From Acidisarcina polymorpha (GTDB lineage Bacteria > Acidobacteriota > Terriglobia > Terriglobales > Acidobacteriaceae), in assembly GCF_003330725.1 (NCBI RefSeq), contig NZ_CP030840.1:806001-870000 (forward strand): a stretch of 64,000 nucleotides of DNA, in the 5' to 3' direction. The position numbers and the translations under genes were made by a program. Positions 46,791 to 55,638 of this stretch are shown here, one piece after another. Below the pieces are notes generated by a model that worked only from the letters and a program-made list of their open reading frames with translations, ran no database searches and was not told where the DNA came from. Every line of letters begins with the position of its first letter. The first letter of the stretch is position 1.

Positions 46791-47036
46791 TCAGCCGACG
46801 CTCCTTAAGAATTTCTTCGTGGCTTCCGCCGGCGTCAGGATTTCGCTATCGACGAGCATCCGGCCAGAATAGCCCCCACTTTCAGCGAACTCCCAGGCCA
46901 CTGAATGCCCTTCCCCCGCCAGCTTCGCCCACTTGGTCCGTTTGGTGGGATTCTGTTCAATCCAGTAGCCTCCGTCGTCTGCCTTGAACGACCTCAGGCG
47001 GTCATCATGGGCAGTGCGATCAGTCCAGCTAGACAT
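46791..47036 (-). CDS. Hypothetical small protein
   Basis: 81 residues from ATG 47036 (MSSWTDRTAHDDRLRSF), highly charged, ending TPAEATKKFLRSVG. Composition and length suggest a real accessory-region gene, but there is no clear ribosome-binding site and no recognisable family. Neighbouring DNA holds another mobile-type relic on the other strand. Confidence 0.4.
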   Translation of the reverse strand: MSSWTDRTAHDDRLRSFKADDGGYWIEQNPTKRTKWAKLAGEGHSVAWEFAESGGYSGRMLVDSEILTPAEATKKFLRSVG

Positions 47037-47202
47037 GTCGGCTAGCGTCGGCGGCATACGACATGATAGCTCGCTGCCGGGGAGACCGGTAAGGATTAGC
47101 AGCAAGCGTCGCTGCGCTTGACCATCTCGTCCTTTCCGGCTATCCGATTGTGGCGTCTTCCAACCGCCAGAATCGTCTGATCTAGCGATAGGAGAACAGA
47201 AT

Positions 47203-47440
47203 GCCAGAAAACAGCCTTGCAAGCGAAACTTGACAGGTTGCAGGCGGAGAACGATCGGCTTAAGAACAGAAGTGAACGGGGGATTACCCTCAAGGTAAGC
47301 GAGAAGGGAGCCCCCTCCCATTATGGACTGGGACGATTTTTGTTCACTCTCTAATAAGGAACAGTGGCGCCGCGTGATCGGCTGCGGAGATCGAAGCCTA
47401 CATTCAGGAAAACGACAGTAAGCTCAAAACGAAGGAGTGA
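47203..47440 (+). pseudogene. Relic of a small KVSEKG-type conserved protein
   Basis: Frame one has ALQAKLDRLQAENDRLKNRS and LKVSEKGAPSHYGLGRF; after frameshifts the other frames give NKEQWRRV and AEIEAYIQENDSKLKTKE ending at 47440. I recall short proteins with a coiled coil plus LKVS.KGAVSVYGLGRFPVT and a C-terminal FI..N...LK.KE, common in accessory DNA. At least two frameshifts separate the pieces. Confidence 0.5.
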
Positions 47441-47810
47441 AGCTGTTTGGATGTTGTTCTAAAAAGCCAAGGTAACCGCGGTTCTACGGAGAATGGCGCT
47501 TGGATACGCCCAGCGAGTTCGCAACCCTATGCAGCGGAGGAAAGGCGGCGACCAAGCCGCCTTGGAAAACGCTGTGCGTTTCCCACTTTGCCTCCGCACG
47601 GCTGCGGCTGGGTTTCTCTGAAAAACAATCCGTCTTTAAGCCACTTGTTGAACGCCGTCAATTGAGTTACATTAACTGCAAATCTGCTTGTAAATCCGGC
47701 ACCAATCGAACCACGCAGGCCGAAATTTCCAACCTCCTGCGGCTCAGTTCGCGGGGCGGGTCATCTCTTGCCTTGTTTATAGGGTTTCAGAGCCACTAAA
47801 ACGCTCTCAT
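47441..47810. other. Gap downstream of the BlaR1-like gene
   Basis: No gene recognised apart from the hairpin at 47542-47563. Confidence 0.45.
47542..47563. terminator. GC-rich hairpin
   Basis: Arms AAGGCGGC (47542-47549) and GCCGCCTT (47556-47563) are perfect complements around a 6-nt loop. No T-run follows; role uncertain. Confidence 0.3.
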
Positions 47811-49148
47811 TCAATATTTCTGGTAATTGACCTCAATATTGATTGAAACTGCGACAGGTTTTCCTAAGAGCTTTGCCGGCTCAAAGTTATATTGCTGAAC
47901 AGCCTTAATAGCATTTGCATCGAAGTCAGGCGCCAGCGGCTTTACGATATGAACTTCTTTGGGCATGCCGCTCGTATCCACTACCAAGCCTACGATGCAC
48001 ACTCCTTGAAACATCCCTTTAGTGTTGCGGCCATCTGGAAATTGCGGATCGACTGATTTAATCACGGTGGGAGCGCCTACTCCGTTACCGACTTTATAAA
48101 CAGCAGAAGATGTCTCCGGCGAAGCCGCTCGTTGTGTGACCGGCTCGATGGTTACGGCCAGTGCCGTCCCCCACGCTGTTATAGCTCCCATGAAGATCAT
48201 CGTCGCAGCTGTCAGGGCGTACGTCGCCCAAGGACTGAAGTTCCATGTTTTCGTTTTCACCACCATGACTCGCTTCTCCAAAATGTCAGCATCGAAAATT
48301 CCGATGGCGTGTGAGGTCATAGCTCGCGAGTTTGTGCGAATCATCGTCGCGAGCCGCAGCAAAGACTCTGTGTAATCGAAAGGGGTGAGAAGTCTTTCCG
48401 TGGCCATGCTGTCACATACCATCTCGCGGGTTTGTGCTATCCGTGACTTCAACACCCAGGTAATCGGATGGAAACATAAGCTAAGGCTGAATAGTTCATA
48501 GAACAGATTTTTTATAAAATCATGGCGCTTCATGTGAGCAGATTCGTGAGCAAAGGCAGCTAGCAAATCCTGTGAAGAACAATTTTCAAGGAAGTCTGGG
48601 GGGAAAAGTAGGACAGGTTGACCAAAGCCTAGAGCAACTGGCCCCCTCACCCGTTCTGAGATCCGCACTTTAATGGGTTTAAGCGAGTAGAACTGAGTGC
48701 AGCGACGCCAAAGGTTCTCCTGTTCCTCAGTAAGCAAGGCTGGAGAAGCGTCATAGATAAGCTCCTGTGTATTACGGATCGACCAGCCTAAACGAATGGT
48801 GAAGTAGAGCAGCACCAGAAGATAGGAGCAAATTAGGCCATATGCCGCAGGGGTCGGAATACTCAGTGCTCGACGAAGAGGTGTCTCTGCAGCCTGAGCA
48901 GCCTCAAACGCTATCGAGGAATGTGTGGGGAAGCTGGAGGAAGTTGCCAAACCTACAAGAAACCGCAATGGAGGGATGGCCGGCATTGAGACGGCCAGTG
49001 AAAAAGTCACCACCCATGTGGCGTGTTCCGAGCGTGAGCCAAGTTTCTGAAACACAAGGCTAATCAGCCACCCCGCGCCGGAAATAAAAGGCAATTCCCA
49101 AACAGAATTCACCAGGTACGACGTGATGAGGCTGGAGACGCTACTCAT
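47811..49148 (-). CDS. BlaR1/M56-type membrane metallopeptidase with C-terminal TonB domain
   Basis: 445 residues. Four TM helices surround a cytoplasmic M56 gluzincin site: HESAHMKRHDFIKNLFYELF has HExxH, with the third ligand Glu in QTREMVCDSMA. Instead of a penicillin-binding sensor, the C-terminus is a TonB energy-transducer domain (GVCIVGLVVDTSGMPKEVHI ... AIKAVQQYNFEPAKLLGKPV). Family members cleave BlaI-type repressors in response to envelope signals; the TonB domain as sensor is inference. Its ATG follows the repressor stop directly, forming a two-gene operon. Confidence 0.92.
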   Translation of the reverse strand: MSSVSSLITSYLVNSVWELPFISGAGWLISLVFQKLGSRSEHATWVVTFSLAVSMPAIPPLRFLVGLATSSSFPTHSSIAFEAAQAAETPLRRALSIPTPAAYGLICSYLLVLLYFTIRLGWSIRNTQELIYDASPALLTEEQENLWRRCTQFYSLKPIKVRISERVRGPVALGFGQPVLLFPPDFLENCSSQDLLAAFAHESAHMKRHDFIKNLFYELFSLSLCFHPITWVLKSRIAQTREMVCDSMATERLLTPFDYTESLLRLATMIRTNSRAMTSHAIGIFDADILEKRVMVVKTKTWNFSPWATYALTAATMIFMGAITAWGTALAVTIEPVTQRAASPETSSAVYKVGNGVGAPTVIKSVDPQFPDGRNTKGMFQGVCIVGLVVDTSGMPKEVHIVKPLAPDFDANAIKAVQQYNFEPAKLLGKPVAVSINIEVNYQKY

Positions 49149-49544
49149 TTATCCTCCCCCTTGGCGCAATGCCGCGATAGTGCGACTTAGATCAGCAATT
49201 CGTTCAGGATCCACTTGCCGGCTCTTGATAAGGCTCATAACCAGCTCTTCCGAAGATCCCCCAAAAAGGCGTTCTACAAATTCACGCACAGCTTGCCCGA
49301 GGACAATTTCCTTTGAATCTGTTGTGCTGTACACGTAGGCGCGTCCGTTGATCCTGCGCTCGACCCTACCTTTACGATGAAGAACATTCAGCATCGTTTG
49401 AACGGTGTTGTACGCCAGGTCATTGATCGGCGCCAGGCTCTGCTGCACCTGCTGCACCCCACTGGGCCCGTTCTGCCAAAGAACCTGCATAATCTGCAGT
49501 TCTAATGGCGTCAGAGCACCCGAGCCTTTTTTTCGACCTCCCAT
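49149..49544 (-). CDS. BlaI/MecI/CopY-family repressor
   Basis: 131 residues. Winged-helix start PLELQIMQVLWQNGPSGVQQ, with the recognition part NDLAYNTVQTMLNVLHRKGR and a C-terminal dimer/cleavage region (AVREFVERLFGGSSEELVMS). Represses its own operon with the downstream M56 peptidase, which would cleave it on signal. Two palindromes overlap the promoter just upstream. Confidence 0.93.
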   Translation of the reverse strand: MGGRKKGSGALTPLELQIMQVLWQNGPSGVQQVQQSLAPINDLAYNTVQTMLNVLHRKGRVERRINGRAYVYSTTDSKEIVLGQAVREFVERLFGGSSEELVMSLIKSRQVDPERIADLSRTIAALRQGGG

Positions 49545-49550
49545 CCCGCA

Positions 49551-49612
49551 TCTCCTAAATTAATAGGAGATTAGTTTAGAGGCACGAAAGCTGTCAACCT
49601 AAATATTTAGGT
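49551..49612 (-). promoter_or_regulatory. BlaI-type promoter-operator
   Basis: Perfect palindrome ACCTAAATATTTAGGT (49597-49612) touches the -35 TTGACA (minus strand, 49597-49592). A second dyad TCTCCTAAATTAATAGGAGA (49551-49570, 7-bp arms) overlaps the likely -10 TAATCT (49573-49568), with an 18-nt spacer. Both lie directly upstream of the repressor ATG and fit autorepression. Confidence 0.7.
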
Positions 49613-49916
49613 ATGAGCTTTGCATGGGTGGGGTGGTGTTGAATCTAGTCACACAAGCCCCGCGCCCAAGCGCTTCATAAAAGCCCACGACAACCGGTGT
49701 TGTCGTGGCGCTAAATGTAGTCAGCACAACCGAAACCGTATGTGGGATGGGTGTCGCTGGTTGAATTCCGTAAGGAAGATTGGCCAGTAAAACAAACAAA
49801 GCACAACTGACAAACATTAGGGCTATGAGCGGAAACACTGGAGCGGGGCGATCTAAGGTGGTGTGATCGTGCTGCGTGCATGGACATCCTCCCACGACCC
49901 GTTGGAGCATGCCCAC
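49599..49916 (-). CDS. Doubtful small ORF with one hydrophobic helix
   Basis: 105 codons with a possible TM segment (VFPLIALMFVSCALFVLLAN). No family recognised; its stop codon lies inside the BlaI operator palindrome. May be spurious. Confidence 0.2.
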   Translation of the reverse strand: MGMLQRVVGGCPCTQHDHTTLDRPAPVFPLIALMFVSCALFVLLANLPYGIQPATPIPHTVSVVLTTFSATTTPVVVGFYEALGRGACVTRFNTTPPMQSSYLNI

Positions 49917-50098
49917 CGAGGTTGCCTCTCTGAAAGTTAAATGCGTCTGATACCCTTGACCGGATTGGCTGCACCGCGCCGAACGCGGCCAACAGCCTTA
50001 TCTTTCGAGTGTCCTAACGTACATCATAATTTGCGTCGCATCGCTCTGCGACATGTCGCATTTCTCATCGCTATCTTCCATACTCGTGGTTGACCTCG

Positions 50099-50299
50099 AT
50101 GGGAAAGCACATGCCTCCTTTTTTTCTGGTTCTCTCTATTATTTGCTTCGGCCTTGCATTCGCTGAAATACTTACCAACCGTTCCCTCCTCAGGCAATTC
50201 ACACCTCGAGGCGAATATCGTCGCCTAAATGTCCTACAAAGGGTAAGTTCTGACCCACAGCGTCCTGCCTCTTCAGGGCTTGGAGGTCGCAAGCCCTAA
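50099..50299 (+). CDS. Doubtful small membrane ORF
   Basis: MGKHMPPFFLVLSIICFGLA continues to AEILTNRSLLRQF: one TM helix then a basic tail; a real small membrane protein is possible. The 3' third runs into the palindromic repeat at 50235, so the original C-terminus may be lost. Confidence 0.3.
   Translation: MGKHMPPFFLVLSIICFGLAFAEILTNRSLLRQFTPRGEYRRLNVLQRVSSDPQRPASSGLGGRKP
50235..50290. repeat. Palindromic dispersed element, copy 2
   Basis: acaaagggtaagttctgacc (from 50236) and the following 35 bp correspond to 39695-39750 with several changes; the second arm (agggcttggaggtcg) is degenerate here. Confidence 0.5.
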
Positions 50300-50396
50300 T
50301 GGAAAATTAACCAACACGGAGGATCAAATCGATGGATGTCGCGCATGCTATGACCTTTAACATGCCGGGTTAAAGGAGTTGCTGTGTCACGGCGGA

Positions 50397-53147
50397 TCAC
50401 TCATAGCGTAGCGCTACCATAGGATCCACGCGCGTAGCTCGCCGCGCGGGCACCAGGCAGGCAATTATTCCGACGGCGATCAGCAACGCTGACACTCCGG
50501 AGAGCGTCATCAAATCGGTGGGTCGCACGTCATAGAGCAGGCTCGCGAGCAGGCGTGTCACTGCGATTGCGACCACCACACCCCCGACTCCTCCTGCGAT
50601 CACGAGCACTACGCCCTGCCGGAGCACTAGCAGCCACACATCTCGTCGCTGCGCGCCAAGCGCCGTCCGAATACCAATCTCTCGTGTGCGTCGCGCCACT
50701 TCATACGACAGCAACCCATAAAGTCCGATGCACGCCAGGACTAGCCCTAAACCGCCAAAGAGGCCGAACAGCCGCGCAACCAGCCGCTCGTTGAACAGCA
50801 ACCGGTCGATGCTCTCCGACTGTGTCCGCATCCGAATCAGCGGCAGATTACCATCCGTTCGGTTCACTGCATCGCGAACCGCCGGCATCAGTTCTATTGG
50901 ATTAACGACCGTCCGCAACTCGAAGGTCGCTCCACCTTCGCTCAGCGGCACATAGGCCGTCGGTGCCTCTTCTGCCCGCAACGTGGCATACTTTGTATCT
51001 CCCACTACGCCCACAATTTCCCACTGTGGGTCCTTTGCCTCCGTTCCACCAAAATGCAGACCAATCGGGCTCTTCCCTGCTGCGTACTTCTGCACAAACG
51101 CCCGGTTCACCAGCGCTGCCCGCGCAGTCGCCGCCATATCGGCTGCCCCAAGCATCCGCCCGGCGGCCATCGGAATTCTCATCGTTTTGAAGAACTCCGG
51201 GCTCACCCTCATCATCTGCGTCCCGACTGTGGCCTTATCGCTCTGCCCCTGAACATGAACATCCTCCGACCACAGATCCCCATCCAGCAGCGCGTCCGAA
51301 GAATAACTAACGCTCGCCACTCCCGACAGCGCGGCCAGCTGTCTCTGCAAACCCGTATAAAGCTCCGGAATGCGCTCTCCCTTATAACCCGCAAGCTCCG
51401 GTTCCAGCGAGAACAACAGCACGTCGCGCGTGTCGAATCCCGGATCGATGCGGTGCAACTTATCGAGCGTACGCAGCAGCAGACCCGCGGCCGTCAGCAC
51501 CACCATCGACAGCGCAACCTGCAGTATCACCAATCCGCTCCCCAACCCGAACCGTCGCCCGCTCCCGTGTCCCGTTGCCGTACTGGCCGCCGAGGTACCC
51601 TTCAGTTCCGTCGCCACGTTCGCCCGTGCTCCGCGGAATGCGGGCACCAACCCAAACCCAATCCCAGTCAGTACCGCCGAGCCAATCGTGAAGAGCAGCA
51701 CCCGCGCGTCGGGACGCAAATCTATCTGTAGCGGAGAATACGAATTCTCCGAAAGGAATGTTGCCAGCCCCTTCGCCCCGACATACGCCAGAGCTACTCC
51801 CAACGCCGCGCCCGCAAACGAGAGCAGCAGGCTCTCCGTGAGCAATTGCCGGATCACTCGTCCTCGTCCGGCGCCCACCGCCAGCCGCAACGCCATCTCC
51901 TTTTCACGAGAGGAGCCGCGGGCCAGCATCAGCCCCGCTACGTTCGCGCAGGCGATCAGCAGCACGATTCCCACTGCCGCCATCAGCAGGATCAGTGGCT
52001 GGCCAAACTGTTCCCGAATTCCGACCAACCCTTTCTGTGCCGGCACAAACTCCAGATGCGGATCGTCTCCCTTCTTCCACACCGGCTTCGCGTCGTGGCG
52101 TGTGCCACTATCCACCACTTGACTTACAAACCAGGGATTCAGCGCCGCCTGCCCCTGCGTCCGCGACACGCCGGGCTGCAGCCTACCCACCACCGTCAGC
52201 CACCAGTTGTTTGGCGTACTGCGGCCTGCCCACTGCAGCCCTAGCGAAGCAGCCTGTGTCAAGGGCACCCACAAATTTACCGACTTTCCCGGAGTCAGGC
52301 GGGTGAATCCGGGATTGGCCACCCCAACGACAATGAACACAGCGTTGTTCAGCCGGACTGTCTGTCCAACAACCCCTGCTGCACCGCCGAAGGCGCGCTG
52401 CCAGTAACCGTAATCCAGCACCGCCACTGGCGTCGCTCCCGGCTTGTCGTCTTCTGGCTCCAGCGTCCGGCCCAGCGCGGCTCCAACACCCAGAGTCTCG
52501 AAGTAGCTCCCTGAAACCAGTTCGCCGTGTGCGATGCTCGCCTGCCCATTGCCGCTTAAATCCAATACTGCCGGCCCCGCAAACGCCGTCTCACTCGAAA
52601 ATACGTCCTTGCGCTCCCCTATCTCCTCGACCATCGAATTAGACAGCGAGCATCCACTCGCCCCAGTCGTGGTGTTCTCCGACCCGCAGTCTCCAAAGCT
52701 GCTCATTCCTAGGTGATGCGGCTGCGAATGCGCTGCCCACTGCAGCACCACCAGCTCGTCCGGATTTCGCACCGGCATCGACCGCAGCATTACTGCGTTG
52801 ACCAGGGAAAAGATCGCCGTATTTGCGCCAATCCCCAGCGCCAGCGTCGACACCACAACCGCTGTAAACCCAGGCCATTTCCGCAGCATCCGTAGTCCGA
52901 AGCGGACATCCTGAGCTAGCGTTTCGACGAAGGTCACGCCGCGCGCCTCCCGACAATCCTCTGTCACCTGCGAAACGCCACCGAACTCCAATCGGGCGCG
53001 ATGCTCGGCCTGCTCTGGGCTCAGCCCCGCCCGCACATACTTCGCGGTTTGCTCCTCGAGATGAAAGCGCAACTCGTCATCGAGCTCCTCGTTGACGACG
53101 CCGCGACGGAAGAGAGAACGAAGGCCAATATAAAGATCGCTCAGCAT
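50397..53147 (-). CDS. ADOP/MacB-like ABC transporter permease
   Basis: 916 residues. An N-terminal prefix domain (RRGVVNEELDDELRFHLEEQ ... AGLSPEQAEHRARLEFGG) is followed by a first TM helix and a MacB_PCD periplasmic domain (TLALGIGANTAIFSLVNAVM), three FtsX helices, a second MacB_PCD and a final FtsX block ending ATRVDPMVALRYE. This is the acidobacterial duplicated orphan permease architecture: no ATPase is encoded nearby. Substrate unknown; it could act as a mechanotransmission permease with a shared ATPase. A PadR gene lies just upstream on the same strand, the standard partnership for this family. Confidence 0.93.
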   Translation of the reverse strand: MLSDLYIGLRSLFRRGVVNEELDDELRFHLEEQTAKYVRAGLSPEQAEHRARLEFGGVSQVTEDCREARGVTFVETLAQDVRFGLRMLRKWPGFTAVVVSTLALGIGANTAIFSLVNAVMLRSMPVRNPDELVVLQWAAHSQPHHLGMSSFGDCGSENTTTGASGCSLSNSMVEEIGERKDVFSSETAFAGPAVLDLSGNGQASIAHGELVSGSYFETLGVGAALGRTLEPEDDKPGATPVAVLDYGYWQRAFGGAAGVVGQTVRLNNAVFIVVGVANPGFTRLTPGKSVNLWVPLTQAASLGLQWAGRSTPNNWWLTVVGRLQPGVSRTQGQAALNPWFVSQVVDSGTRHDAKPVWKKGDDPHLEFVPAQKGLVGIREQFGQPLILLMAAVGIVLLIACANVAGLMLARGSSREKEMALRLAVGAGRGRVIRQLLTESLLLSFAGAALGVALAYVGAKGLATFLSENSYSPLQIDLRPDARVLLFTIGSAVLTGIGFGLVPAFRGARANVATELKGTSAASTATGHGSGRRFGLGSGLVILQVALSMVVLTAAGLLLRTLDKLHRIDPGFDTRDVLLFSLEPELAGYKGERIPELYTGLQRQLAALSGVASVSYSSDALLDGDLWSEDVHVQGQSDKATVGTQMMRVSPEFFKTMRIPMAAGRMLGAADMAATARAALVNRAFVQKYAAGKSPIGLHFGGTEAKDPQWEIVGVVGDTKYATLRAEEAPTAYVPLSEGGATFELRTVVNPIELMPAVRDAVNRTDGNLPLIRMRTQSESIDRLLFNERLVARLFGLFGGLGLVLACIGLYGLLSYEVARRTREIGIRTALGAQRRDVWLLVLRQGVVLVIAGGVGGVVVAIAVTRLLASLLYDVRPTDLMTLSGVSALLIAVGIIACLVPARRATRVDPMVALRYE

Positions 53148-53166
53148 AAGGAACTCCCGGCTAGAT

Positions 53167-53499
53167 CTAAACCTCTCGAAGAACCTGACCGACGGCAGCC
53201 GTTAGCTTCTCCCACAGGTCCTTTTCGACCTCCAGCTGTTTCCGGCCACTCTTGGTTAGCTCGTAATATTTCGCTCGGCGGTTGTTGTCCGAGATCCCCC
53301 ACTCTGCCTTGATCCAGCCCCGTCTCTCCAGGCGATGGAGCGCTGGATATAACGAACCTTGCTGGATTCGCAATACATCGCTTGACATCTGCTGGACGCG
53401 CTCCGATATCGCCCAGCCATGCTGTGCCCCCAACGCTACGGTACGCAAAATGAGCAGGTCCAGGGTGCCTTGGGGAAGATCAATGTGTTTGGTCAACAT
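53167..53499 (-). CDS. PadR-family transcriptional regulator
   Basis: 110 residues from ATG 53499, which has GAGGAG about 11 nt upstream; the frame is open further upstream without family similarity. [24 protein letters not shown] plus the winged helix [20 protein letters not shown] and wing [19 protein letters not shown] are typical of the short PadR class. Precedes and presumably represses the ADOP permease gene 20 nt away. Confidence 0.93.
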   Translation of the reverse strand: MLTKHIDLPQGTLDLLILRTVALGAQHGWAISERVQQMSSDVLRIQQGSLYPALHRLERRGWIKAEWGISDNNRRAKYYELTKSGRKQLEVEKDLWEKLTAAVGQVLREV

Positions 53500-53520
53500 A
53501 CCTGCTTCAAGCTCCTCTTT

Positions 53521-53560
53521 CACTTCTACAAAAGAAACTAAATTATGTAGTGTAGAAGTG
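53521..53560. promoter_or_regulatory. PadR operator candidate
   Basis: Arms CACTTCTACA (53521-53530) and TGTAGAAGTG (53551-53560) are perfect 10-bp inverted repeats with a 20-nt spacer containing an AT-rich -10-like CATAAT on the minus strand. It lies 22 nt upstream of the PadR start, as expected for autoregulation. Confidence 0.6.
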
Positions 53561-53767
53561 CAAGGGTAGCAATTAACTAATGCCATCGGACCATGAAAAC
53601 TCTCGACAAAATGATGAACAAGCGGAAAACCAAGATGACGGGCGGAGACGACAGCGACCGCAAGCAGGTTTGACGTTGAGAGGAAGAAACCGCCGCCAGT
53701 TGTTCGCTGCTTAGTCAACCGCATTGCTCAGGAAGATCCTGTACTCGAGCGACGAACCGATATGCGG

Positions 53768-53941
53768 CTAAACGGATAAATTGATAAACCAATCGGCGTA
53801 TGGTGCGTTGATCGCCATGTGACGATTTCAGTCAGGTGCACCGTCGTCCCACCAGGCCGGTCCCCGCTCGCCCAATTGATGTTTCGTTTCGTCGACCTTC
53901 CGCCGTGCTGCTTCGCGGCCCAACCCGTCTGAATTACGCAT
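53768..53941 (-). pseudogene. Small conserved protein with in-frame stop
   Basis: Minus strand: MRNSDGLGREAARRKVDETK, HQLGERGPAWWDDGAPD, then TGA, then NRHMAINAPYADWFINLS and a TAG. The GERGP.WW.DGAPD.NRHMA.N.PYADWF pattern resembles a short bacterial protein of unknown function that I recall as a single chain, so the internal TGA is a nonsense mutation. Confidence 0.5.
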
Positions 53942-53965
53942 AGCCTCACCCTTGGTCCTCCGCGC

Positions 53966-54483
53966 CTGCATCAGCTCTTCAAACCGAAGAGCTGAAAGAG
54001 GCCGGTTGCACTCGCATCTTCCGCGAGAAAGTGTCGGGGGCCCATCGCGACCGGCCGGAACTGAGCCGGATGATTGATCAATTGCGCGAAGGCGATGTGG
54101 TCACCGTTTGGAAGCTCGACCGACTTGCCCGTTCCACGCGGAACCTGCTCGAAATCGTCGAAACAATCAACAGTACCGGAGCCCGGTTCCAATCTCTTTC
54201 AGAACCTTGGGCGGATACCACCACTCACGCTGGCAAAATGATCATGACCATCTTTGCCGGCATCGCCGAGTTCGAGCGTGATCTGATTCGCGAACGGACC
54301 GGCGCTGGCCGCGCAAATGCGTAAAGACGTCGCGTCCGCTTTGGCCGGCCAAAGAAAATGAACGCCGACCGGCAGACACTCGCTCAACGTTTACTCAAGG
54401 AAGGGAAATCCGTTCGAGAAGTCGCTCGCACGTTTAGCGTTCACCCGGCAACCCTCTACCGCCTCCTCACGCCTGCAGCTTGA
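53966..54483 (+). pseudogene. Serine recombinase (Tn3-type resolvase), truncated and nonsense-broken
   Basis: The frame carries EELKEAGCTRIFREKVSGAH, VWKLDRLARSTRNLLEIVET and IMTIFAGIAEFERDLIRERT, the resolvase catalytic domain from about residue 25 on. The N-terminal segment with the nucleophilic Ser is missing. A TAA at 54322 interrupts the frame, after which FGRPKKMNADRQTLAQRLL and the HTH SVREVARTFSVHPATLYRLL continue in the same frame to 54483. It once belonged to a transposon or invertase system. Confidence 0.85.
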
Positions 54484-54528
54484 GCGAATGCGCGAAGAGC
54501 AGAGCAGTTTGGCTGGTGCACCTTGTGC

Positions 54529-55638
54529 TCAGTGAGTACTAGTGAGTATCTGCTTGTTCACGTCTAGGATGGCTTGGGAGATTGCTTCCGGCTTTTGCCG
54601 ATGCATGGCATGCCCTGACCCAGCTATCTGTCGTAGCTCACCGTATTTGGATCTATGAGAGAGGTCAACCTGGAAGTCATGCCAAGCTAAGTTGATCTGA
54701 TCGCATTGATGTTGGCTGAGTTCCGGAAAGGCCCCACATGTAGGGAGATCAGTCCTCTCGAGAACGACTAATGGCACATCATCACGCCATCTCAGGCGTT
54801 GCTCCGGAGCCAGCAATCCATTGCCTTGAAGGTACTTAGTGTTTTTCCACTCTGGATCAAAATTTGGGGCGATTGCCGCGTCTCGCCACTCTTGCTCCTC
54901 ATGTGCAGAGTCCACAAAGACGAGTCCCGCAACATCGGTATGATAGCGCTCTTCGTACCTTCGGATCAGAACACCTCCGAGGGAAGCGCCTACCAAGATG
55001 TAAGGTCCTTGCAACTGAGCCGCGTGGAAAAGGTCATGCATGTTCTCGACTACTTCGCTCATTGGGTGTGCTCCCTCGACGTGGTCGCTCTGACCAAAGC
55101 CAAGCGGATCGTAACTGCATACGTGCGAAAAGGTCTCGACCCGCGACTGCACCTTCGACCACTCCTGGTAGGGACCAATGCCGCGACCTGTAGCCAAGAT
55201 CACCGTTGCACCCTTATGCGAATCTCCAGTGCATTCCAGAAACATCTTGTAGCCGCCAGAAGCCGGTACTAATCTCCCTGACTGAGTTGCAGACGGTTCC
55301 TGTGACGGGTTCTCTTTCGAGCACCCATGCACGACGGGGACTGCGGCGTTGGAGCAAAAACCTGCAAAGAAGCAGAGGGTAATAGCTGAGGCAGCAAGGG
55401 TGGAGATAGCCACGAGACGCGCGTTTGCCAGATAGACAGGCCCTATCAGAGAGATCGTTTCATATGCGACTGATCGACAGACACTGGCGACGGTGCCCCT
55501 TCCAACCTCGTCAGCATCCCTGAGTTGTTCCCAGAACAGATGCTTCATCTCCTCGCCATACTGCATGCGCAGGCTATCGCCGTGGAGCGAAAGAAGCCGA
55601 TCGTAAATCCAGCTAGCGAACCGGTGAGAACGTGTCAT
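54529..55638 (-). CDS. Membrane-anchored alpha/beta hydrolase
   Basis: 369 residues in two parts. Residues 1-90 (LRMQYGEEMKHLFWEQLRDA then a TM helix LVAISTLAASAITLCFFAGF) resemble the prefix that precedes PadR-linked permeases in acidobacteria. Residues 130-369 form an alpha/beta hydrolase with nucleophile Ser in ILVGASLGGVLIRRYEERY, strand CSYDPLGFGQSDH and final His in IAGSGHAMHRQKPEA. Substrate unknown. The ATG overlaps the stop of the upstream PadR-like frame (4 nt), so both were one operon under the operator at 56006-56041. Confidence 0.8.
   Translation of the reverse strand: MTRSHRFASWIYDRLLSLHGDSLRMQYGEEMKHLFWEQLRDADEVGRGTVASVCRSVAYETISLIGPVYLANARLVAISTLAASAITLCFFAGFCSNAAVPVVHGCSKENPSQEPSATQSGRLVPASGGYKMFLECTGDSHKGATVILATGRGIGPYQEWSKVQSRVETFSHVCSYDPLGFGQSDHVEGAHPMSEVVENMHDLFHAAQLQGPYILVGASLGGVLIRRYEERYHTDVAGLVFVDSAHEEQEWRDAAIAPNFDPEWKNTKYLQGNGLLAPEQRLRWRDDVPLVVLERTDLPTCGAFPELSQHQCDQINLAWHDFQVDLSHRSKYGELRQIAGSGHAMHRQKPEAISQAILDVNKQILTSTH

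Noticed and set aside
51054-52244. Several long plus-strand frames across the permease gene
   Set aside because: All overlap the conserved ADOP permease on the other strand and show no domain signature.
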